Below are positions 13,979 through 19,679 of a stretch of 22,611 nucleotides of DNA, piece after piece. The notes under the pieces are model-generated. The model made no database searches and was not told the origin of the DNA. It saw only the letters and a list, made by a program, of their open reading frames with translations. Every line of letters starts with the position of its first letter. Positions within the stretch are counted from its first letter, which is position 1. The stretch comes from Leptospira brenneri (GTDB taxonomy: Bacteria > Spirochaetota > Leptospiria > Leptospirales > Leptospiraceae). The position numbers were made by a program, and so were the translations under genes. Location of the stretch: the NCBI RefSeq assembly GCF_002812125.1, contig NZ_NPDQ01000014.1, positions 1 to 22,611 of the forward strand, in the 5' to 3' direction.

Positions 13979-14259
13979 TGATTCTAGGTTTTGCTGACAA
14001 AAAAACTGAGAAAGTATGGAAAGGTGAGTTTTCTAAAGATTTACCGACCGAAGTTCAGAACCAAGGCAGAAAAAAACTTAGGATGATAAATAATGCTCAT
14101 AATATCGATGATTTAAAAGTTCCACCTGGTAATAAACTTGAGCCTCTAAAAGGCGACAGGAAAGGTCAGTTCAGCATACGCATTAATGATCAATGGCGAA
14201 TCTGCTTTACTTGGGATGGAAATAACGCTTCTTTATTAGAAATTGTTGATTATCATTAA
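13978..14259 (+). CDS. higB: HigB-type toxin, second copy of the cassette 5 family
   Basis: A 93-residue HigB/RelE-fold toxin, the same length as the one at 4349 and clearly related (both start MIL-x-F-x-DK and share DDLK-x-PP-x-N-x-LE-x-LKGD and FSIRINDQWRI or YSIRINDQWRI and the DYH end), but diverged at about half of positions. The start is GTG at the predicted transcript start. The antitoxin follows 12 bp after the stop. Despite the family link, the operators of the two cassettes differ, so the two systems may be insulated from each other. Confidence 0.9.
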   Translation: MILGFADKKTEKVWKGEFSKDLPTEVQNQGRKKLRMINNAHNIDDLKVPPGNKLEPLKGDRKGQFSIRINDQWRICFTWDGNNASLLEIVDYH

Positions 14260-14271
14260 GAAGGAGATTAT

Positions 14272-14577
14272 ATGAAACGTTTACCAAATATCCATCCTGG
14301 ACAAATTCTATTCGAAGAGTTTCTTACTCCTCTAAAAATTACTGCATATCGACTCGCAAAGGAAACTGGCATCCCACAAACAAGAATTAGCCAGATTCTA
14401 CTTTATAAAAGATCCGTCTCTGCTGATACCGCAATACGTTTATCGAAATTCTTCGGAACTACTCCACAGTTCTGGCTTGGCCTACAGAATGATTATGATT
14501 TGGAAGAAGAAATGTTAAAAAAACAGAAAGAATTCAACGGAATTCACAATTACAAAGATTTAGCAATAGCTTCCTAG
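14272..14577 (+). CDS. higA: HigA-type antitoxin, XRE family
   Basis: A 101-residue HTH antitoxin. The pattern LPNIHPGQILFEEFLTPLKITAYRLAKETGIPQTRISQILLYKRSVSADTAIRLSKFFGTTPQFWLGLQNDYDL spans the family. A strong ribosome binding site (AAGGAGAT) sits before the ATG. It is a relative of the HigA at 4647 but diverged; the recognition helix (IPQTRISQILLYKRS against VSTSTILDILHGKRK) differs, in line with the different operators. attC16 begins 20 bp after the stop. Confidence 0.9.
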   Translation: MKRLPNIHPGQILFEEFLTPLKITAYRLAKETGIPQTRISQILLYKRSVSADTAIRLSKFFGTTPQFWLGLQNDYDLEEEMLKKQKEFNGIHNYKDLAIAS

Positions 14578-14597
14578 CTATTTAAAGCGGTGACGTC

Positions 14598-14760
14598 GTA
14601 TAACAGCGGGGAAACGCTGCGCTTCGGCACTGCCGGCCTCGCTTGGTCTCCGACACATTCCTCTCTGGAACTTCTCTTGCCTCCGCAAGTGGCTTTCCAG
14701 TCCCTAACGTCCCTCCGGGACCCAGGGTCGAGGAACGTCGTTAAGTCTAATTCGTTAGCC
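14598..14760 (+). repeat. attC16, with altered L''
   Basis: R'' GTATAAC (14598-14604) but L'' reads GGGGAAACG instead of GACTTAACG while L' is standard, so the L arms mispair. R' is GTTAGCC (14754-14760), the opening of cassette 16. Tags of cassette 15: GTTATACGACATCACC and GTTATACGACGTCACC. Confidence 0.88.
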
Positions 14761-14822
14761 GCAATAGCGCGAAATTTAAACTGAAAAATCATAAGATTAA
14801 AGAATTACGGACGATAATTTGG

Positions 14823-14862
14823 TTGACCTACACAATCAATTGTGTAAAAATTAAATCGATTA
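14823..14862 (+). promoter_or_regulatory. vapBC promoter and operator, cassette 16
   Basis: TTGACC at 14823-14828, 16-bp spacer, TAAAAA at 14845-14850. The palindrome TACACAAT-CA-ATTGTGTA (14829-14846) fills the spacer and is a strong operator candidate. ATG is 39 nt from the -35 start, leaving about 5 nt of leader. Confidence 0.6.
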
Positions 14863-15056
14863 TGGCTACAAATCTAAACATCGATTCAAAATTACTTGAT
14901 GAAGCATATTCAATTAGTGGCTTAAAAACAAAAAGGGAAACCGTTAACACCGCACTTATTGAATTTATCAAAAAACATAAGCAGAAAGAAATTGTTAAGT
15001 TTTTTAATACAATTGAATATGATCCGAAAGCTGATTATAAAAAGCTTAGGAAATAA
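14862..15056 (+). CDS. vapB: VapB-type antitoxin
   Basis: A 64-residue VapB of the short ribbon-helix-helix type. MATNLNIDSKLLDEAYSISGLKTKRETVNTALIEFIKKHKQKEIVKFF is the DNA-binding part, and EYDPKADYKKLRK is the toxin-binding end common to this subgroup. I chose ATG 14862 because the MATNL start is the family norm; a TTG at 14823 in the same frame overlaps the -35 box. It should repress the promoter through the TACACAAT palindrome. Confidence 0.9.
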   Translation: MATNLNIDSKLLDEAYSISGLKTKRETVNTALIEFIKKHKQKEIVKFFNTIEYDPKADYKKLRK

Positions 15057-15077
15057 TCACCATTCAATTTAAATTTA

Positions 15078-15503
15078 ATGAATTTACTTATTGATACTTC
15101 TGTTTGGTCAGAAGCTCTTAGAAGAAAAAATAAATCTGTTAACTCTGAAGATACTTTTCTTTTCCAAATAATTAAAAACGAAGAAGAAATCTTCTTAACG
15201 GGAATTATCTTACAAGAAATATTAACTGGAATTAAAAATCAGAAACTTTTTGATGATATTAACAATCATCTTCGATTTTTTAACTTTATCAATCCGACTA
15301 ATAAGGATCATGTCCTTGCTGCGCAATTAAGAAATGACTTAGCAAAAAAAGGGTTAACTGTTGCTTCAATTGATGTCTTAATTGCTCAAATGGCTATTAC
15401 ACACAATTTGACACTCGCGACTTATGATTCTGATTTCGAGAAAATTGCTCAAAATTCAAAACTAAAAATAATAAACTTCGAAAAATATTACAATAAAATT
15501 TAA
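15078..15503 (+). CDS. vapC: VapC toxin, PIN-domain ribonuclease
   Basis: A 141-residue PIN toxin with Asp6 (LLIDTSVWSEALRR), Glu46 (GIILQEILTGI), Asp98 (VASIDVLIAQMA) and Asp116/Asp118 (LATYDSDFEKIA). The DTSVW start and the helix after Glu46 are typical of the VapC subgroup that pairs with short RHH-type VapB. It starts 21 bp after vapB; no strong ribosome binding site is seen in the AT-rich gap. attC17 begins 13 bp after the stop. Confidence 0.93.
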   Translation: MNLLIDTSVWSEALRRKNKSVNSEDTFLFQIIKNEEEIFLTGIILQEILTGIKNQKLFDDINNHLRFFNFINPTNKDHVLAAQLRNDLAKKGLTVASIDVLIAQMAITHNLTLATYDSDFEKIAQNSKLKIINFEKYYNKI

Positions 15504-15516
15504 ATCACGCAACTGC

Positions 15517-15681
15517 GGATAACAGCGACTTAACGCTTCGCATCGGCACTCACGGCCTCGCTCGGTCTCCGACACATTCCCCTCTGGAACTCCTCTTGCC
15601 TCCGCAAGCGTCGCTCCAGTCCCTAACGTCCCTTCCAGGGACTCAGGGTCGGGGAACGTCGTTAAGTCTAGTTCGTTATAC
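15517..15681 (+). repeat. attC17
   Basis: A 165-bp site with R'' GGATAAC (15517-15523) and R' GTTATAC (15675-15681). R'' partly matches the variant GTTAGCC at the cassette 16 start (GTTATCC expected). The tags also match more loosely: GTTAGCCGCAATAGCGCGA and GTTATCCGCAGTTGCGTGA. Confidence 0.9.
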
Positions 15682-15742
15682 GCAAGTTTGGGGTAAAAAT
15701 CTTCCTAATTTAAGATTTTTGAAAAACTTATAATTTCTACTC

Positions 15743-15778
15743 TTGACACACCCTACTGAATAGGGTATTCTGGATTAT
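15743..15778 (+). promoter_or_regulatory. Promoter and operator of RelE/XRE cassette 17
   Basis: TTGACA at 15743-15748, 17-bp spacer, TATTCT at 15766-15771, and TTG exactly 12 nt after the first T of the -10. The inverted repeat ACCCTA-CTGAA-TAGGGT (15750-15766) reaches into the -10. Confidence 0.7.
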
Positions 15779-16128
15779 TGAAAAGATTATTCGTTCATCT
15801 ACCTGACTTCGATAGTTTCTGGAAAAAAGCAAAACTCGATGATCTCGATCTTTTAGAGTTTCAGATACATCTCCTGGAAAATCCGAAATCCGGTGTTGTA
15901 ATAAAAGAAACTAATGGAATTAGAAAGATTCGCTGGAAAAAGAAAGGATCGGGTAAAAGTTCAGGGATTAGAGTTTTCTATTTAGATGTTGAAGAATTTG
16001 AAATTTTATTCCTTGTCACTTTACTTGAGAAAAACGATAAGGAGAACTTATCCAAGGCTCAACTTAAAGTGCTAGGTCAATTAACCTTAGTTCTAAAAGA
16101 TTCTTTAAAAAAAGGAAGGAGGAAGTAA
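15778..16128 (+). CDS. RelE/HigB-2-type toxin
   Basis: A 116-residue RelE-like toxin of the HigB-2 type. Landmarks are the LLEFQIHLLENPKSGVVIKETNGIRKIRWKKKGSGKSSGIRVFYLD stretch and the final LVTLLEKNDKENLSKAQLKVLGQL, both typical. The start is TTG 15778, right at the predicted transcript start; no other start keeps the N-terminal KRLFVHLPDF. It overlaps the antitoxin start by one base (TAATG). Such toxins cut mRNA on ribosomes. Confidence 0.88.
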   Translation: MKRLFVHLPDFDSFWKKAKLDDLDLLEFQIHLLENPKSGVVIKETNGIRKIRWKKKGSGKSSGIRVFYLDVEEFEILFLVTLLEKNDKENLSKAQLKVLGQLTLVLKDSLKKGRRK

Positions 16129-16463
16129 TGAAAAAACAAGCAAATGATAAACTGTTTAATAGTCTCAAAAAAGGTCTGAATGAAGCCATTGAGTTTTCAG
16201 ATGGAAATTCAAACTTAAAGCTTAAGCAAACTTCTATATCCGTTCCGAAACTTCCAAATTTCAAAGGAAAAGATATTAAAAATATTAGGACTAAATTACA
16301 TCTCACTCAATCAGTTTTCGCAAACACTCTAGGAGTTTCTGAAAAAACAGTAGAGGCATGGGAATCCGGAAGAAATATTCCACAAGGTCCAGCTCAAAGG
16401 ATGCTCTTTGTTTTAAAAAATAATTCTGATCCTCTAGATGTTTTAGGAATAAAAGTCAGTTAG
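16128..16463 (+). CDS. HTH antitoxin, HigA-2/NadS-like
   Basis: A 111-residue antitoxin. The N-terminus LFNSLKKGLNEAIEFSDGNSNLKLKQTSISVP is the toxin-binding arm, and the C-terminal DIKNIRTKLHLTQSVFANTLGVSEKTVEAWESGRNIPQGPAQRMLFVL is a classic HTH of the NadS/HigA-2 type. A perfect AGGAGG lies 9 nt before the ATG, in contrast to the leaderless toxin. Translation is coupled by the TAATG overlap. It ends 18 bp before attC18. Confidence 0.9.
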   Translation: MKKQANDKLFNSLKKGLNEAIEFSDGNSNLKLKQTSISVPKLPNFKGKDIKNIRTKLHLTQSVFANTLGVSEKTVEAWESGRNIPQGPAQRMLFVLKNNSDPLDVLGIKVS

Positions 16464-16481
16464 TTATACACCCAAACCTTC

Positions 16482-16646
16482 GTATAACAGCGACTTAACG
16501 CTTCGCCTCGGGACTTACGCCCTCACTCGGTCTGCGACACATTCCTCTCTGGAACTCCTCTTGCCTACGCAAGCCTCGTTCCAGTCCCTAACGTCCCTTA
16601 CAGGGACTCAGGGTCGGGAAACGTCGTTAAGTCTAGTTCGTTATGC
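16482..16646 (+). repeat. attC18
   Basis: A 165-bp site with R'' GTATAAC (16482-16488) and R' GTTATGC (16640-16646). Cassette 17 tags: GTTATACGCAAGTTTGGG and GTTATACGAAGGTTTGGG. Confidence 0.9.
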
Positions 16647-16677
16647 GTAATAGCTAAAAATTGATCAAAGGATAACT

Positions 16678-17289
16678 ATGAAAAATAAAATAAAAATATT
16701 ATTAATAACTTCTCTCGTTCTTATATTTAATTCAAAATGCGCCCTTATGAATGGTTCAATTGAATATGAATACAATGATCCTATTTATAATCCTGCACCA
16801 TCGCGTAATATCACTATCTCTTTTACTAAATCAGATGACCATCCTGATACCTATAAAGATGGAATGTTTATAGAAGGTATGAAAAAAACCAGTTTAGGTA
16901 TTGATGGCGGTTATATTTTTACAAAGCCAAGGGGTCCTGAGATCATAAAGAATGCTTTCATTACTGAATTAAAAAACTTAGGTTTCAATGTCTCTCAAGT
17001 ATCTAATCCAAATGTTCCAGAAATTCAAATTCAAGTGAATCAATTCTTCATGGAACCGGAAATTGGATTATTCTTTGTTGATATCATTTCTGTTATCGAT
17101 ATAAATCTCCTTGTTATAAATAAAAACAAAATTTACAAACGCAGGTTCAAATCTATCGGCGAAGTTATGAATATTCAGTGTTATGATATCTTATATTATA
17201 TCGCTCTAGATAGAAGCTTAAAAAAACTTTCGAAGAAAACTTTACCTGAAGTAGTAGATTTAATTAACCAAATTAAAACAGAGAATTAA
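16678..17289 (+). CDS. Lipoprotein of unknown function, cassette 18
   Basis: A 203-residue predicted lipoprotein with a signal peptide ending NSKC (Cys21) and a ribosome binding site (AAAGGA) before the ATG. The body has one alpha/beta domain: FTKPRGPEIIKNAFITELKNLGFNVS, then a strand pair EIQIQVNQFFMEP and INLLVINKNKIYKRRF, a layout that recalls YajG-like lipoproteins; this is a guess from pattern alone. It is followed 5 bp downstream by a tiny lipoprotein gene in the same cassette. Confidence 0.7.
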   Translation: MKNKIKILLITSLVLIFNSKCALMNGSIEYEYNDPIYNPAPSRNITISFTKSDDHPDTYKDGMFIEGMKKTSLGIDGGYIFTKPRGPEIIKNAFITELKNLGFNVSQVSNPNVPEIQIQVNQFFMEPEIGLFFVDIISVIDINLLVINKNKIYKRRFKSIGEVMNIQCYDILYYIALDRSLKKLSKKTLPEVVDLINQIKTEN

Positions 17290-17294
17290 TTGTG

Positions 17295-17429
17295 ATGAAA
17301 TTTCTAGTTGCTATTTTAATTTTATTTTCCCTTCAAAACTGTCTTTATCATTTGAAACATATCAACAGACTCGATAATTCTGAAAAAAATTGGACGATTG
17401 AAGACAAGAAAGCGAGTAACACTAAATAA
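17295..17429 (+). CDS. Tiny lipoprotein, 44 residues
   Basis: ATG 17295 to TAA 17429, 44 residues. The N-terminus is a clean signal peptide (MKFLVAILILFSLQNC) with Cys16, followed by only 28 charged residues. It directly follows the larger lipoprotein gene and ends 9 bp before attC19. The tidy signal peptide, lipobox and position suggest a real gene, although the short length leaves doubt. It could be a leftover of a longer lipoprotein. Confidence 0.55.
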   Translation: MKFLVAILILFSLQNCLYHLKHINRLDNSEKNWTIEDKKASNTK

Positions 17430-17438
17430 CGCTACTAC

Positions 17439-17562
17439 GCATAACAGCGACTTAACGCTTCGCTTCGGGACTAGCCCTCACTCGGTATACGACAAATTTC
17501 CTTCCGGCATGTCCTTCAGAGGTGTGACTACAGCAAACTTCGTTTACGCTAATTCGTTATAC
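17439..17562 (+). repeat. attC19, divergent terminal site
   Basis: A 124-bp site with R'' GCATAAC (17439-17445), L'' GACTTAACG and a normal left arm to about 17490. The right half is different: CGACAAATTTCCTTCC, then CGTTTACGCTAATTC in place of L', and R' GTTATAC (17556-17562). Cassette 18 tags match as GTTATGCGTAATAGC and GTTATGCGTAGTAGC. No further attC follows, so this is the distal end of the array in this window. Confidence 0.8.
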
Positions 17563-17576
17563 TAAATAATTTAAAC

Positions 17577-18309
17577 GTGATCCTAAATAACAAAACAAAA
17601 TATTTAATATTTCTTATTCTAATATCTAACTTCCAAATTATTTTTGGAGGAGAATTAGAACGAAAAAAAGTCAAATACTATTAACCCCTTGGACAATACA
17701 AGATAACAAAAGACTTGAACGAAGAGAGATACCGAACTCCCTTAATTTACAAATACTCTACTCACCATTGAAAAATCTTTTCCTTGGTTTCAGTTATGGA
17801 ATTGGAGATGACAAAGAAAAAGCATATAGTCGATACTATGCTAGCTCCAACCCAAATAATGCTCTTTATCAATTTACGAGAACGAAACAAGGCGAAACGT
17901 TCACTTTTAATGTTCAATATTATTTCTACAATTCTTTCTTTGGCAGTTTTAACTTTGGACTAGAAAAAGGATTTACTGTTACTAGAAATAACTATATCAA
18001 CTTTTCTGCAAATAGTTTTAATCTTGAACCCTACTCTCATAAAACGAATTTCTCTGATCGGTATTTTTCTGCCATAGGCTTAGGATATAAAATAGATATT
18101 TGTGAACATTGCTTATTTGCAATTGAAATTCAAGAGGGTTATATTGAGGCAGGGAAATTCAACCACATCGTTACATTTGATCCAAACTATTATTTAGGAA
18201 GTCTTCCAAGGCAATATCAGGATTTAATTTTAAGTCAAAATTTGGTAGTTTTACTCCAAAAAATTCCATGTTTTCTCAAATTTTAATTTCTACCGGATTA
18301 ACATTTTGA
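17577..18309 (+). pseudogene. Outer-membrane beta-barrel protein, two frameshifts
   Basis: Three segments in two frames make one protein. GTG 17577 starts a signal peptide (ILNNKTKYLIFLILISNFQIIFGG) that stops at 17681. A shift in the run of seven A at 17663-17669 joins it to the main frame (SQILLTPWTIQDNKRLERREIPNSLNLQILYSP), which runs to 18286. A second shift in TTT at 18223-18225 gives FNFKSKFGSFTPKNSMFSQILISTGLTF and a stop at 18309. The alternating strands and the terminal Phe are what an outer-membrane beta-barrel needs; the unshifted end lacks them. Both shifts would be repaired by one extra base in a homopolymer. Decay or sequencing error are both possible. It follows the last attC with no attC of its own. 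Confidence 0.65.
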
Positions 18310-18382
18310 TATATTAAGTAAATTACTTCCCGTAACAGTATTTTACGAAATATAATTTCACGAGAGCAAGGAATCCAAACTT

Positions 18383-18946
18383 ATGAGTAACAAAAAAAAG
18401 CTTTCTCCCAAACAAACTACAGAAATTATCAATGAACTAAAACTTCGTTTTCAAAATCACATAAACCGACATCAAAATATAGAATGGGAAAAAGTTCAAA
18501 ACAAGTTAGAAATAAACCCTGAAAAACTTTGGTCTTTGAATGAAATGGAAAAAACTGGCGGAGAGCCGGATGTTGTCGGCTATGACAAAAAAACAAACGA
18601 ATTCATTTTTTACGATTGTTCCCCAGAAACTCCTAAGGAAAGAAGAAGTGTTTGTTATGATCGTAAGGCACTGGATTCGAGAAAAGAACATAAACCTAAA
18701 AACAGTGCAATCGATATGGCAAACACGATGGGAATCAACATCCTAACCGAAGAAGAATATAAAGAATTACAAAAACTTGGGAACTTTGATTCAAAAACAT
18801 CCAGCTGGATTTTAACACCTAAAGCGATTAGAGACCTGGGTGGAGCTCTCTTCGCTGATTTCCGCTATAATAATGTATTCATATATCATAATGGGGCTGA
18901 ATCATACTATGCAGTTAGAGGATTTCGAGGTTCTCTTCGAGTTTAA
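18383..18946 (+). CDS. DUF4256 protein
   Basis: A 187-residue protein matching the DUF4256 family over its length. Landmarks are LKLRFQNHINRHQNIEWEKVQNKLE, LWSLNEMEKTGGEPDVVGYDKKTNEFIFYDCSPETPKERRSVCYDRKALDSRKEHKPKNSAIDMA and the end FADFRYNNVFIYHNGAESYYAVRGFRGSLRV. The family is of unknown function, cytoplasmic, and common in single copy. A start at 18383 follows an AAGGA. The next gene follows after 8 bp, suggesting one transcript. Confidence 0.88.
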   Translation: MSNKKKLSPKQTTEIINELKLRFQNHINRHQNIEWEKVQNKLEINPEKLWSLNEMEKTGGEPDVVGYDKKTNEFIFYDCSPETPKERRSVCYDRKALDSRKEHKPKNSAIDMANTMGINILTEEEYKELQKLGNFDSKTSSWILTPKAIRDLGGALFADFRYNNVFIYHNGAESYYAVRGFRGSLRV

Positions 18947-18954
18947 CAAGTCCC

Positions 18955-19611
18955 GTGTCAAATTTATTCATCAACAGATTGATTTCTATCGAAGATCACA
19001 GTAATAGATGGGAAGATTTTGCATTTCAAGAAAAAAACTATAAAGAAGCATATCAAAAACATAATTTAACTGGACTACCCATAAAGCCCAATGATCATTT
19101 TTGGTATCTAAGACAACTAAATAACAAAACTTTTCTTAGTTTTGGTTCATGGGGAACAAAACAAACATTTGCAGATGGTGGTCTCATCACAACCGCTCAA
19201 TCAGAAAGAATATTCACTTCTTCCTTTTGGAAGAGTTATTCGACAAATCGTTGTTTAATTCCAGTATTCGCATACTTTGAATGGCAAATGCAACAAACAG
19301 GGAAAAAACATAAGTTTAAAATTGAATTCATTGATAAAGAAACCTATTTTGCTGGTCTATGGGGATCTGGGCCAAATGATTCAACCTGGGTAACCATCAT
19401 CACACAAGTTGCCAACGAAAAAACAGCAGAGATTCATAACTATGGCGATAACAAACATAGACAACCCGTTGTGATTCGAAGAGAAAACCAAGATCAATGG
19501 ATTGATTCCAAAATTAATGAAGAGAAAAAAATCAAGAGTCTTATCACACAATTTCAACCGGAAGAAATCACTACTGAAGATCAGGACTCTGAACCAACAT
19601 TATTTAGCTAA
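18955..19611 (+). CDS. SRAP-like protein lacking the catalytic Cys2
   Basis: A 218-residue protein of the SOS-response-associated peptidase (SRAP, YedK/HMCES) family, which protects abasic sites by a covalent bond through Cys2. Retained landmarks are TTAQSERIF, the NRCLIPVFAYFEW block with the family Glu, YFAGLWGSG, VTIITQVANEKTAEIHNYG with the family His, and RQPVVI. The expected Met-Cys-Gly start is absent: the protein begins GTG-TCA (Met-Ser-Asn-Leu-Phe), and no upstream start adds a Cys. The classical DNA-crosslink chemistry is therefore unlikely unless the gene start is damaged. It follows the DUF4256 gene by 8 bp. Confidence 0.8.
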   Translation: MSNLFINRLISIEDHSNRWEDFAFQEKNYKEAYQKHNLTGLPIKPNDHFWYLRQLNNKTFLSFGSWGTKQTFADGGLITTAQSERIFTSSFWKSYSTNRCLIPVFAYFEWQMQQTGKKHKFKIEFIDKETYFAGLWGSGPNDSTWVTIITQVANEKTAEIHNYGDNKHRQPVVIRRENQDQWIDSKINEEKKIKSLITQFQPEEITTEDQDSEPTLFS

Positions 19612-19679
19612 CCTAAATCAATCCAAACCTACCTAACTCTCTAATTTTAAAAACACTTTAGATTAAGAGTAGTAAGAGA

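Noticed and set aside
65..17562. CRISPR array or ordinary dispersed repeats
   Set aside because: Spacing is irregular and gene-sized, the repeats are about 165 bp with R and L boxes, and each spacer carries genes; integron attC explains all of it.
65..17562. Transposon or IS copies with the repeat as inverted ends
   Set aside because: All copies are direct, no transposase is present, and the matched sequences lie at the ends of the cassettes, not at the ends of each repeat.
18318..18340. A twentieth attC near CCCGTAACAG
   Set aside because: Only a few bases resemble an R'' box; no L box or body follows and it does not complement the GTTATACTAAATAATT start at 17556.
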